Of a stretch of 64,000 nt of DNA, positions 17,296 through 25,564 are shown in pieces; positions within the stretch are counted from its first letter, which is position 1, and the number at the start of each line of letters is the position of its first letter. The notes under the pieces are model-generated. The model was not told where the DNA came from. It ran no database searches and worked only from the letters and a program-made list of their open reading frames with translations. Origin of the DNA: Bacteroidia bacterium (GTDB lineage: Bacteria > Bacteroidota > Bacteroidia > Bacteroidales > Prolixibacteraceae). A program made the position numbers and the translations under genes. The stretch covers positions 7,447 through 71,446 of the forward strand of contig JANYJT010000030.1 in NCBI GenBank assembly GCA_025358395.1, in the 5' to 3' direction.

Positions 17296-18519
17296 ATGGA
17301 ACTTCACTCCGGGAAGAGAGGAAAATACCTCGTCATCAAAGTTAGCGGACGACTCGATGCAGCGTGGGCCGACTATTTCACTGATACTTTTCTCAATTAC
17401 ATTCGAAATGGCGAACACGAATTGATCATCGAAGCCGCAGGACTCGATTTTTTAAGTTCAGCCGGGATTCGATCCCTGGTAAGGGTTTACAAAGAACTGG
17501 CCTTCGTTAAAGGCAACTTTACAATTGTTCACGCCACCGAGTTTGTTGCCGGAACTCTCATTACGACCGGCTTTGGCAACTGGCTGACAGATTCGTTCCC
17601 TGATGATTTGGAGCTGGCATCAGAATTAACCAATACCAATAAAGTCTCTGCTCCGGAATCTTACAGAATTAAAGATAACTGCGGATTGGAAATACAAGTT
17701 GTAAATGGCTGGCAGGAGTGGAAGGAGGTAGATGAAATGGCAATTAAAGTGACCAAATTTCATACGGATATTTTCGCTCTGGGTATAGGCAGCACCTCTG
17801 CCGGCTTGAAAAATGCACGCAATCAATTTGGCGAGATGATGGCCGTTGGTGGAAATGTCATTTTTCAAGTCCCGGAAGAGCACGGACATCCTGATTATCT
17901 GCTGGCTGTAAATGAATTTATTCCGGAAATGACTGTCTTGAGTGCCTTGATTTGCCGGGGTGAAATGTCCGGCATGTTCAGGTTCTCTCCCACCAACGAC
18001 AAGTCTGTTATGACCATTTCCGAAATTGCCGAACAGGCACTTTCCAATGCCGCTTCCACTGCTGCAGGATTTGTGGTGATCGCAGAAATTGACGGTCTCG
18101 TGGGCGCTAATCTTATTCAGTCGCCCGGCAAAATTGGCAAACAGCCCGTTGAGGATCTAAGCGAGATCCGCGACTGGTTGTCCTATTCAGGAGAAAAAGT
18201 TTTTTCGGGCGAGCAAGCTATTCTCTTTGGTGTCGTTGTAAAAATTTCAGAAATAAAAACCGACAAGTTGCTAAAACCACTTCCTTCTAATCCTGCTTTT
18301 GCAGGGCACATGCATCTTGCCGTATTTCCATACCAGCCCATTCCAAACGGACAGTTGGATCTAAAACAGCAAACAGACAAATTTTTTGCCGGTGCACCAC
18401 CATTGGCTTTGATGCATCTGATTGATGACGACCGACCACTTTCGGGACTTGGAGAAAGTTCTTTCATCCGAGGTGCGTGTTGGTTTGCACCCATAAATAA
18501 TAAGGAGGAAGTACTATGA
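17296..18519 (+). CDS. STAS-domain protein of the ABC importer operon
   Basis: A 407-residue soluble protein. Residues 1-110 form a STAS (anti-anti-sigma-like) domain: KVSGRLDAAWADYF, a DFLSSAGIRSLVRVYK helix bearing the usual phosphorylatable Ser region, then TGFGNWL. The remaining 290 residues, with segments such as FALGIGSTSAGLKNARNQFG and VVIAEIDGLVGANLIQSPG, match nothing I recognise. It begins 12 bases after the binding-protein gene and overlaps the permease start by four bases (ATGA), so it belongs to the transporter operon. A role as a regulatory switch of the importer is an inference from position and the STAS fold. Confidence 0.72.
   Translation: MELHSGKRGKYLVIKVSGRLDAAWADYFTDTFLNYIRNGEHELIIEAAGLDFLSSAGIRSLVRVYKELAFVKGNFTIVHATEFVAGTLITTGFGNWLTDSFPDDLELASELTNTNKVSAPESYRIKDNCGLEIQVVNGWQEWKEVDEMAIKVTKFHTDIFALGIGSTSAGLKNARNQFGEMMAVGGNVIFQVPEEHGHPDYLLAVNEFIPEMTVLSALICRGEMSGMFRFSPTNDKSVMTISEIAEQALSNAASTAAGFVVIAEIDGLVGANLIQSPGKIGKQPVEDLSEIRDWLSYSGEKVFSGEQAILFGVVVKISEIKTDKLLKPLPSNPAFAGHMHLAVFPYQPIPNGQLDLKQQTDKFFAGAPPLALMHLIDDDRPLSGLGESSFIRGACWFAPINNKEEVL
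18502..18509 (+). promoter_or_regulatory. Strong Shine-Dalgarno site for the permease gene
   Basis: AAGGAGGA lies six bases before the permease ATG (18516) inside the STAS gene. Such a perfect site is uncommon in this phylum and supports both the start and independent translation of the permease. Confidence 0.6.
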
Positions 18520-19457
18520 ACCTAATAATCGGGGCTTTTACGATCGGACTAATCCTTTCATTGCTTTCGCTGGGAATGCTCATCAGCTTCAGGATGATCA
18601 AATTCACAGATATCACGGTAGATGGATCCATCACACTCGGAGCATCCTTGTCTGCCGTACTTATCATGTCCGGATGGTCACCCTGGCTGGCCATTGTCAT
18701 GGCATTTATGGCTGGAGCGGGTGCGGGTGCCATAACCGGAATTCTACATACAAAATTCAAGATCCAGGAAATTCTGGCCGGAATTCTGATGATGACAGCC
18801 CTCTATTCCATCAACCTGAGGATCATGGGAAGGAGTAATATTCCGCTTCTCGATACAAAAACCGTTTCGGAAGGCACCAGGAATTTGTTGCTACAAACTG
18901 CGGAGGGTAGTAATAACCTGCAGATCCTTGGCTGGCCCGTTCCGGTTTCTGACCTTGCCTTTTTTATCACAAGCCTGGGGTTTTGTATCATCCTGGCCAT
19001 CGTTCTTCATCGATTTCTGCTCACCCATTTTGGAACTGCCCTACGAGCCACCGGGAATAACCCGCAGATGGTTCGCGCCCAGGGCGTAAATAACAACACG
19101 ATGGTTGTTTTCAGTCTGGCCTTGTCAAATGGTCTGGTCGCTCTCTCGGGTGCCTTGCTCGCTCAATACCAGGGATTCGCGGATGTTCAAATGGGAATCG
19201 GAATGATGGTCTGGGGTTTGGCCAGCATCATTATTGGAGAGGCTCTTGTCGGAAAATCAGGGATAGGTATAACCATCACCGGAGCCATTTTGGGAACCAT
19301 TCTTTTCAGATTGCTGATCGCGATAGCTTTACGGTGGGGACTCAATCCCAATGACCTCAAATTGGTTACTGCCTTGTTCGTCTTTGTGGCATTGGTAGCT
19401 CCGTATTTTTTCAAATCATTTTCTAAAAAGTTTTTAAGAGGATCAAATCATGCTTAA
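18516..19457 (+). CDS. ABC importer permease (TrpY/BMP-type)
   Basis: A 313-residue membrane permease with about eight to nine hydrophobic helices. The segment FTDITVDGSITLGASL near residue 30, the GILHTKFKIQEILAGILM loop and the RATGNNPQMVRAQGVN cytoplasmic coupling loop are typical of the permeases that pair with ABC_sub_bind proteins and of the branched-chain amino acid permease superfamily. It forms the transmembrane channel with the ATPase encoded next, whose start it overlaps by 8 bases. Confidence 0.9.
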   Translation: MNLIIGAFTIGLILSLLSLGMLISFRMIKFTDITVDGSITLGASLSAVLIMSGWSPWLAIVMAFMAGAGAGAITGILHTKFKIQEILAGILMMTALYSINLRIMGRSNIPLLDTKTVSEGTRNLLLQTAEGSNNLQILGWPVPVSDLAFFITSLGFCIILAIVLHRFLLTHFGTALRATGNNPQMVRAQGVNNNTMVVFSLALSNGLVALSGALLAQYQGFADVQMGIGMMVWGLASIIIGEALVGKSGIGITITGAILGTILFRLLIAIALRWGLNPNDLKLVTALFVFVALVAPYFFKSFSKKFLRGSNHA

Positions 19458-20262
19458 AATACAAGGCCTTACGAAAACATTTTTCCCCTTTACCGTCAAT
19501 GAGGTTAAGGCACTCAGGAGCATTGATCTGACCATCAGGGAAGGTAGTTTTACTGCTGTAATTGGCACCAATGGATCGGGCAAGAGCACCTTGCTGAATG
19601 CCATAGCAGGTACTTTTATACCGGATTCGGGGTCCATCATTCTGGACAACCATCAGATTGATCAATGGCCGGAATTTAAACGCGCCACACTTATTGGCCG
19701 CGTCTTCCAAAATCCGTTTGCAGGAACTGCCGCCGAAATGAGCATCGCCGAAAATATCGTGATGGCGATGAAGCGGGGAGAGAGTCGACCGCTCACAACT
19801 GCTGTTACGAACAAGATCAAGGATGAAATCGCCGACCGGGTCAGAATGCTGAAAATGGGACTGGAAGACCGGCTCGACAACCCTATCGGCGCTTTATCCG
19901 GCGGTCAGAGACAGGCTTTAACCCTGTTGATGGCAACATGGTTGAAACCCAAATTGCTATTGCTGGACGAGCATACCGCTGCTCTTGACCCAAAAAGTGC
20001 GGCGAAAATAGCCGAGCTTACAAGGCAAATAATTGATCATGATAAGCTTACCGCCCTCATGGTAACCCACTCCATGCAGCAGGCCATTGATCTGCCCGAT
20101 CGAATTGTGATGATGCACCGCGGACAAATCGTAGATGATTTTCAGGATGAAGCGAAGAAGCGTGTCCGGTACCACGATCTGATAGATACTTTCGACAGGG
20201 TACAGAAACGGGAGCTCTTCGACGAGTCTGTTGCCAAACTGTTAATGGGGCAATATTGCTAA
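19450..20262 (+). CDS. ABC importer ATPase
   Basis: A 270-residue ATP-binding subunit. Walker A is GTNGSGKST at residues 39-47, the signature LSGGQRQAL lies near residue 148, Walker B is LLLLDEHTAALD near residue 170, and the H-loop is VTHSM. It energises the preceding permease; the substrate is unknown. The gene starts inside the permease 3' end and closes the operon. The downstream 107 bases to the convergent DUF3570 gene show no clear terminator hairpin. Confidence 0.93.
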   Translation: MLKIQGLTKTFFPFTVNEVKALRSIDLTIREGSFTAVIGTNGSGKSTLLNAIAGTFIPDSGSIILDNHQIDQWPEFKRATLIGRVFQNPFAGTAAEMSIAENIVMAMKRGESRPLTTAVTNKIKDEIADRVRMLKMGLEDRLDNPIGALSGGQRQALTLLMATWLKPKLLLLDEHTAALDPKSAAKIAELTRQIIDHDKLTALMVTHSMQQAIDLPDRIVMMHRGQIVDDFQDEAKKRVRYHDLIDTFDRVQKRELFDESVAKLLMGQYC

Positions 20263-20369
20263 GATAATTCAACAGTTGTAAATACTAAAATTATGCGCTA
20301 TGAAAAGTTTGAAATAATTAATATAACTAGTCTTAGAGAATCAAGGTATCTGATTACAAGGAAATGAAC

Positions 20370-21863
20370 TCATTTATTGGCAACAAACTTGATTCCAAAG
20401 GATAAAATATTGGCGCTCAATCCATCGCTTCTGGTATAATGGCTGTATTTGAGATTGATATTCTTCAATCCCATTTTACTGATTTTAAATCCGGTAAAGA
20501 TATCAGTGTAGTTAAGTGCCAGACTATACTGCTTACTCGTGAATTTAGACAAATCATAATCAGAGGTATAGTATTTCTCAGTTGAAAGATGAGCTTCATA
20601 AGGCGCAAAATAATCTGCCTTGGTCTGGGTATAGTAACGAAATGATGGTGTGATCGAAAATGCCTGACTTAATTTAACCGGAAGATCAAAATTGAGCGTG
20701 TGTGCCTGCAGTCCCCAATCGTCAAGGTAATACCGGTAATAGCTTCTCAGAACAAACATTTCGTTGATGTAGTAATTTAGCCGTACACCAAAAGGAAATT
20801 TGTACCGGGTTGTAGGTAAGCGTTCTATGTCATCTGCCAATTGATAAACTCCCTTGTTATCGGGTGTAGCATAACTAGAAATAAATGAAGCATAACCGAT
20901 GTAATAATTGGGTTTATCAGAGAAATATACACGCTGGTAAGGGGTTGAAAGCATTCCCATTTGAGCCACCACATCGAAGAAAAGTGCAGCTTGTAGTTTT
21001 GATGACAATATTTGTGAAGCGAAAAACGATAAGGTATATGAGTTCCGGCCGGTCTGGTCCCAAGTCTTAAATGACGAAGGAAGATAGGCTGTTGTTGCAG
21101 CCCCGGACTGGTTCATGATGGTAACACCTTTAAAATAGCCATTGGATTGAAAATTCGATCCATAATCCGCGTATTCTCTTAGCTCGGTAGGATAGATAGG
21201 TTTCCAATTATCCAGATAGGCAGATCCCTTAAGGCCGACTTCCGTATTCTTCTCGTTGAACAGGCCGGTCACATTTCCTCCAAGGCCATACGACTGATAA
21301 TCGAATTCCTTCGAATAGGAAGCATTTGAACCCCAAATAAAATTACGTGAATCCGAACTATGGCTAAAATCTGCGTGAACTGCCTTATTTACATCCTTTC
21401 GTGAAGCGCCTGTTGAAGCGATCCATGGCGATCCGTAAGGTTTGGATGGAACAGTGGTAGTGGTATAAACAGGAGTAGTCACACCACCTCTGGAAGCACC
21501 GGTAGTGGTAAGGAGCGAACCACTTTTCAGCACAGTAGAAGTATAACTGGACATGAATGGATTGATGTTGCTGGAAGAAGCTGATGTGTAAGCGGATATT
21601 CCGGCATCAACGGTCAGAACATCATTGGTGTTCAGTGGGATACTTATTAAAATAGTTGGCGTTGCATCGGTCAGTTTTTCAGTCCCGATTCCGCCGTTTA
21701 CCGGCGAATGGGAACCATCCTGGTTGTATAAGCTCATCAAAAGGTCTACCTCCGTGGTTTCCAGCACGCGCTTTTTGAATACCCTGGATGAATCAATTTC
21801 CTGGGCACGCATGAACTTGGGCGCAACTAAAATGCAAAATAAAACAAAAATTGTTCTTCTCAT
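20370..21863 (-). CDS. DUF3570 outer-membrane beta-barrel-like protein
   Basis: A 497-residue exported protein with a signal peptide (MRRTIFVLFCILVAPKFMRA). Most of the rest consists of amphipathic strands rich in Tyr, Ser and Thr ending in a C-terminal SFGIKFVANK-like strand, consistent with an outer-membrane barrel. It resembles DUF3570 proteins, and its place after thioredoxin, ApbE and DUF4266 genes matches that conserved gene order. The open frame extends to 21953, but the ATG at 21863 gives the signal peptide. A repetitive Ser/Thr loop (about residues 105-155) is notable. The function is unknown. Confidence 0.85.
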   Translation of the reverse strand: MRRTIFVLFCILVAPKFMRAQEIDSSRVFKKRVLETTEVDLLMSLYNQDGSHSPVNGGIGTEKLTDATPTILISIPLNTNDVLTVDAGISAYTSASSSNINPFMSSYTSTVLKSGSLLTTTGASRGGVTTPVYTTTTVPSKPYGSPWIASTGASRKDVNKAVHADFSHSSDSRNFIWGSNASYSKEFDYQSYGLGGNVTGLFNEKNTEVGLKGSAYLDNWKPIYPTELREYADYGSNFQSNGYFKGVTIMNQSGAATTAYLPSSFKTWDQTGRNSYTLSFFASQILSSKLQAALFFDVVAQMGMLSTPYQRVYFSDKPNYYIGYASFISSYATPDNKGVYQLADDIERLPTTRYKFPFGVRLNYYINEMFVLRSYYRYYLDDWGLQAHTLNFDLPVKLSQAFSITPSFRYYTQTKADYFAPYEAHLSTEKYYTSDYDLSKFTSKQYSLALNYTDIFTGFKISKMGLKNINLKYSHYTRSDGLSANILSFGIKFVANK

Positions 21864-21870
21864 AGCCTTG

Positions 21871-22083
21871 CTAATTACAACCACAACCACCTCCGGTTTT
21901 ACCGCCGTTAGCACCTGAAGCACCTTCACGATAAACCTGAAAATTGCTCTCAAAACGCTCGTTTTGATGAGCCGACAATTTCATGTCAGGATCGTTCAGG
22001 TAAATTTTCTTGTATTCCTTGACCGACACGCAGGACGAAAGAAGCAAGGTGGCAAAAATCATCAAAAATGCTTTCCTTTTCAT
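21871..22083 (-). CDS. DUF4266 small lipoprotein
   Basis: A 70-residue protein with a lipoprotein signal; the lipobox LLSSC puts the modified Cys at residue 18. It has the DUF4266 pattern: KEYKKIYLNDPDMKLS, then a Gly-rich tail ending GGGCGCN. The C-terminal CGC tail may bind metal or interact with the adjacent redox proteins. It overlaps the ApbE stop by four bases and ends seven bases before the DUF3570 gene, so the genes form one operon. Confidence 0.85.
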   Translation of the reverse strand: MKRKAFLMIFATLLLSSCVSVKEYKKIYLNDPDMKLSAHQNERFESNFQVYREGASGANGGKTGGGCGCN

Positions 22084-23084
22084 ATTCCCGAAGTATTCAA
22101 TTTTTCAATGTTGTTCATTTTAATGTGATCTGATACATAGATCTTGCCATTTTCATCTACCACTACGAATTCGATGGTTTTAAGCTGTTTGATCAGATTG
22201 AGTCCGATGTCTATACCCATTACAAAGATCGCCTTCGTCAGGGCAGTTGACAGCTCGGCATTTGGTCCAAAAAGTGTGACACTGGCAACACCATGAACCG
22301 GCCAACCGGTTCTTGGATCAATAATATGCGTATATCTTATTCCGTCAAACATGACGAAATTCTCATAATTACCTGATGTTCCGATCGAGTGCCCATCAAA
22401 TGGGAACCATGAAAAGATCTTTTCTTTGTTGAATGGATTGGTGATGCCAATCATCCAGGGTTTACCGTCTGGCTGATTTCCCCATGCGGTGATATCGCCC
22501 GAGGCGTCAATGATCCCACCCGAAACACCCATTGATTTTAACAGCGTAGCAGCTTTATCGGCAGAATAACCTTTGCCAATGCCGCCAAATCCCAGACGCA
22601 TCCCTTTAAGCTTCAGATATACGGTAGTGTCCTTCGCATTCAGTACGATATTCTTATACCCTACCGTGGAAACTGCTGCGGCAACCTCTTCTTTGGTAGG
22701 CAACCGTTTCATGGAACCGTCAAACTTCCAAATATGGTTCATCCCTGCCCAGCTGATATCAAAAGCCCCATCTGTCAGATCCGAAATCTTAATGCTTCGA
22801 ACGATCAGATCGAATACCTCCTTGTCCACTTTTACAGGTTTTATTCCGGCATTTTTGTTGACAGCTGAAATCTGCGTGGTCGAATCCCATTCCGAGATTA
22901 ATTTCTCGATACGTGTGACCTCATTCGCTCCAATTTCGATGTATCGGTTCGCCTCCAATTCATTCTGAGCAACTACCGTGATATCGAATTGGCATCCCAT
23001 CAACTTCAATGTCCGGGTATACTTTTCAGCCGCATGGCCTGAAAAAACAAGAAATAAGAGTGGAAGATAAAGAATATGCCTCAT
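22080..23084 (-). CDS. ApbE-family FAD:protein FMN transferase
   Basis: A 334-residue exported protein with a signal peptide (MRHILYLPLLFLVFSGHAA). ApbE enzymes transfer FMN from FAD onto a Thr or Ser of a target protein in the periplasm, using Mg2+. The family motifs visible are MGCQFDITV, DGAFDIS, LGFGGIGKGYSADKAA, IIDASGDI, IGTSGNYENF and YTHIIDPRTGWPV. It lies between thioredoxin and DUF4266 genes. The flavinylation target is not obvious in the operon; neither DUF3570 nor DUF4266 shows a classic (S/T)GA(S/T) site that I can call with confidence. Confidence 0.92.
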   Translation of the reverse strand: MRHILYLPLLFLVFSGHAAEKYTRTLKLMGCQFDITVVAQNELEANRYIEIGANEVTRIEKLISEWDSTTQISAVNKNAGIKPVKVDKEVFDLIVRSIKISDLTDGAFDISWAGMNHIWKFDGSMKRLPTKEEVAAAVSTVGYKNIVLNAKDTTVYLKLKGMRLGFGGIGKGYSADKAATLLKSMGVSGGIIDASGDITAWGNQPDGKPWMIGITNPFNKEKIFSWFPFDGHSIGTSGNYENFVMFDGIRYTHIIDPRTGWPVHGVASVTLFGPNAELSTALTKAIFVMGIDIGLNLIKQLKTIEFVVVDENGKIYVSDHIKMNNIEKLNTSGI

Positions 23085-23086
23085 AT

Positions 23087-23527
23087 TTAATTTGTCTCAA
23101 ATGAATGAAGTAAGGCTATATATTCTTTTGGAGTGATGTTTTTAAAACTTGTTGTACCCAGAACTTTCCCGTTTTTATTCAACACAACCACCAATGGGAA
23201 CAACCCTTGTCTGTTATACGATTCGGCCAGCTTGTCATTTTGTTCCTGTTGTTCCTTTGGCAATGAATTGGCCTTTTTCTTAGGAAAATCGGCACGAAGT
23301 AAGACAAAATGATCTCTTGAATAATCGACAAAATCCGGTGTCTCCCAAATAAATTTCTCAAGTTTCATGCAAGGAATGCACCAATCCGAACCGGAAAAGA
23401 CAAGCACGATATTCTTCCCTTCCTGATTGGATCTGGACTTGGCAATATCAAAACTGGTTTCCCATTTCTGCGCCCGACTAAAAAATGCCACAAAAAATAG
23501 AATTGAGATGAGCGGGATCCTTTTCAT
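23087..23527 (-). CDS. Periplasmic thioredoxin-family protein
   Basis: A protein of 146 residues from the ATG at 23527, with a signal peptide (MKRIPLISILFFVAFFSRA). The thioredoxin fold carries the redox motif CIPC in FSGSDWCIPCMKLE, and a cis-Pro segment FPLVVVLNKNGKVLG follows. Thioredoxin-like proteins of this type reduce or isomerise disulfides in exported proteins. It is the first gene of the thioredoxin-ApbE-DUF4266-DUF3570 operon. Upstream in-frame ATGs at 23557 and 23569 exist, but this one starts the signal peptide. Confidence 0.85.
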   Translation of the reverse strand: MKRIPLISILFFVAFFSRAQKWETSFDIAKSRSNQEGKNIVLVFSGSDWCIPCMKLEKFIWETPDFVDYSRDHFVLLRADFPKKKANSLPKEQQEQNDKLAESYNRQGLFPLVVVLNKNGKVLGTTSFKNITPKEYIALLHSFETN

Positions 23528-23765
23528 TTTCAATGGAATGTTATATTGAACTTTCATATTTTTTTGCACTCAAATGCAAGAATAGGAAAATTATTTAACA
23601 CTCCTAAGATAATTTGGCTTGAAAATCTTGATTTAGATCATTCTTAAGATTATTTATGGTTTGACTACATTTTTTTAGTCAGACATTTCTACACAACAAT
23701 AGATCCCAGTTAATTAAAATTATGTATTCAATACAATATAGAATATTAATATAACCTTGTTATGG
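23528..23765. other. AT-rich intergenic region
   Basis: This gap must hold the promoter of the thioredoxin operon and the end of the CPBP gene. I see no convincing promoter, RNA gene or ORF in it, only AT-rich sequence. Confidence 0.5.
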
Positions 23766-24668
23766 TTATAGGAAGAATCCAAGCAGACCCATGTAAAGTC
23801 CAATGATGAAATGGGATAGACTCACCCCGGCAATGTTCCCATGACGAAGATAGAGCCATCCCCAAAGGAAACTGCCAATCATGCTGGCAAGTGCGAAAGA
23901 AGTTGAAATATATAGATGAAGCGTACCAAATACCAGCGAAGTAAGTATGATCGCCATGAGCCATCCATATTTCCCGGGAACAATCCTTTGAAGAGTTCCC
24001 TGCACCACTCCCCGGCCCAAAAATTCCTGCAAAGGTGCAACAAGAATGTAAAATGCAAAACTCCACTCAATGTTACCGGGGTGGATTAAATAAGTATTGT
24101 CACTCAGGTTGAAGCTAATCAGAAACCACTTTAACAAGGTACAACAAACAATTGCGACACCTGTGGCATACAATGACTCCTTGATTGCTTTTGGCCAATT
24201 TTTCAAAGTGAGCCCAAATTCTGACAATGGCAACTTACTTTTAACTATCAGCAAGACAGAGGAAATCAAAATGGCCAATTCAATGATGCGCGATACTACG
24301 AAAGTGGTTGCCACTTTTGAAATGACATCAGACGAAGTTTTCAGCAGGGCAAGAACGAAGGAAAAAAAGCTAAGCAGAACTACGGTATTCATGAATACGA
24401 AGTTCAGATGCTTGTTCTGGGTAATGGATCCCTCCAATTCTTCATTTTTGATTTTTAATGCTTCAATGGTATTTTCCAGATGCATTTCACGGGCTTCCAA
24501 TTTTACTGCCATAAAACCGAAAGCCTCCACGAAATTTACGAGACTTTCGGGGTATTGATCCGGTTTGGCAAATTCATAAATCTCCTCCGTATTCCCGTAA
24601 TTACTGCGACACAGAAGATCTGCCTGCCTGGTGAGTGATTGCAATGGGGTGTCGAGATTCTGTTCCAT
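23766..24668 (-). CDS. CPBP-family (CAAX protease-like) membrane protein
   Basis: A 300-residue protein. Residues 1-85 are soluble and contain a predicted coiled coil (EAREMHLENTIEALKIKNEELE). After that come about seven helices. The C-terminal half resembles the CPBP/Abi intramembrane protease family: the LQEFLGRG motif replaces the usual EExxxR with QExxxR, followed by FGTLH (FxxxH) and the SHF motif. The loss of the first Glu leaves the second Glu and the His residues, so activity is uncertain. Known relatives act in CAAX-type processing or bacteriocin immunity. It follows the TorF-like gene by 10 bases and is likely co-transcribed. Confidence 0.75.
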   Translation of the reverse strand: MEQNLDTPLQSLTRQADLLCRSNYGNTEEIYEFAKPDQYPESLVNFVEAFGFMAVKLEAREMHLENTIEALKIKNEELEGSITQNKHLNFVFMNTVVLLSFFSFVLALLKTSSDVISKVATTFVVSRIIELAILISSVLLIVKSKLPLSEFGLTLKNWPKAIKESLYATGVAIVCCTLLKWFLISFNLSDNTYLIHPGNIEWSFAFYILVAPLQEFLGRGVVQGTLQRIVPGKYGWLMAIILTSLVFGTLHLYISTSFALASMIGSFLWGWLYLRHGNIAGVSLSHFIIGLYMGLLGFFL

Positions 24669-24678
24669 TAGTAATATT

Positions 24679-25383
24679 TTATAGCGTTATTCCCACAACG
24701 AGATAAGGTACTTTATTGGCCGGATTAACAATAAAACTTAGGTATACAGGAAATGACAACCGGTCAGTTACAGGTACCGGTCTCTTTAAGGTACATCCAA
24801 TATTTACAAATCCGGCAGACGAAGCATAATAGTTTCCTTTTGCCTGATATCCGGCAAATACCAACAGATCGGCTAGTTTATACTTATGCTCATATTGCAA
24901 TTCGAAGTACAAACTCTTTGAGAGATCTGATCCATGAAAAAAATAACTTGTAAAGAGGTTAAAAGGTAACGCTGTCCCACCCGTTAAAAGTAACTGGGCT
25001 TCAAGCAAGTGAGCAGTTGTTTTCTGCTTATAATTGAAAAAATCAAATTTCGCAGTGTCGTTAAAACTAAAATAATCCCATATGGCGAAAGTAGCGAAGC
25101 CAACAGTTTTTGAAAGATAAAAATCAGTTTCTTGTGCACCTTCGCCTGTCAGTTTATAAGCACCCCAGGCACCCAGTTTAAAATCATTCCACTGCACGGC
25201 TACAGTTGGTTGAATGCTTGGAGCATGCCCAAAATCTAAACCCCGCCAAATATAACGGCTAACGATATCGGCATTTGCGGCAACAGTAACTTTCGGGGAC
25301 GACTCTGATTGGGCAAAAAGTGTATCGAAACCTGATAACACCATTACAACAACAAGAATTTGTAATACGAAGTTTTTTTTCAT
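24679..25383 (-). CDS. TorF-like putative porin
   Basis: A 234-residue outer-membrane protein with a signal peptide (MKKNFVLQILVVVMVLSGFDTLFAQ). The motif ADIVSRYIWRGLDFG is the hallmark of the family annotated as TorF putative porins (TIGR02001-like). The rest is alternating amphipathic strands, probably an 8- to 12-stranded barrel ending in YLVVGITL. Transported solutes are unknown. A TATATTTG -7 box on the minus strand (25407-25414) lies just upstream. It is the first gene of a two-gene unit with the CPBP protein. Confidence 0.78.
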   Translation of the reverse strand: MKKNFVLQILVVVMVLSGFDTLFAQSESSPKVTVAANADIVSRYIWRGLDFGHAPSIQPTVAVQWNDFKLGAWGAYKLTGEGAQETDFYLSKTVGFATFAIWDYFSFNDTAKFDFFNYKQKTTAHLLEAQLLLTGGTALPFNLFTSYFFHGSDLSKSLYFELQYEHKYKLADLLVFAGYQAKGNYYASSAGFVNIGCTLKRPVPVTDRLSFPVYLSFIVNPANKVPYLVVGITL

Positions 25384-25406
25384 ACATATTATTTCAGGCG
25401 TTCTTA

Positions 25407-25414
25407 CAAATATA
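25407..25414 (-). promoter_or_regulatory. Candidate -7 box of the TorF-like gene
   Basis: Read on the minus strand, TATATTTG matches TAnnTTTG and lies 24 bases before the ATG at 25383. No -33 element was confidently seen. Confidence 0.42.
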
Positions 25415-25465
25415 AGGAAAGACTTTTGAAAAATCTAATTAAATAGCTGTCTTAGATGCTATTCC

Positions 25466-25500
25466 CTATTTCAATTTCTGCTACAATTTTGAAATAGCAG
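25466..25500. promoter_or_regulatory. Overlapping inverted repeats before the thioesterase gene
   Basis: CTATTTCAA (25466-25474) pairs with TTGAAATAG (25489-25497), and CTGCTA (25478-25483) pairs with TAGCAG (25495-25500). The two hairpins are mutually exclusive. They sit in the divergent region between the TorF-like gene and the biosynthetic TE/PPTase pair and could be an operator or an RNA switch; this is inference. Confidence 0.35.
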
Positions 25501-25564
25501 GGGACAAAATATTGGCAGTTTTGTAGTAAATTCGGAAATTACCAAATTAGACATTTTACAAACG

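Noticed and set aside
22573..22968. 131-codon plus-strand ORF
   Set aside because: It is antisense to the conserved ApbE core.
24097..24558. 153-codon plus-strand ORF
   Set aside because: It lies antisense to the CPBP gene, whose motifs are clear; no family resemblance was found.
25500..25560. A TAnnTTTG promoter before the thioesterase gene
   Set aside because: Several AT-rich near matches exist, but none fits both the box and the spacing.
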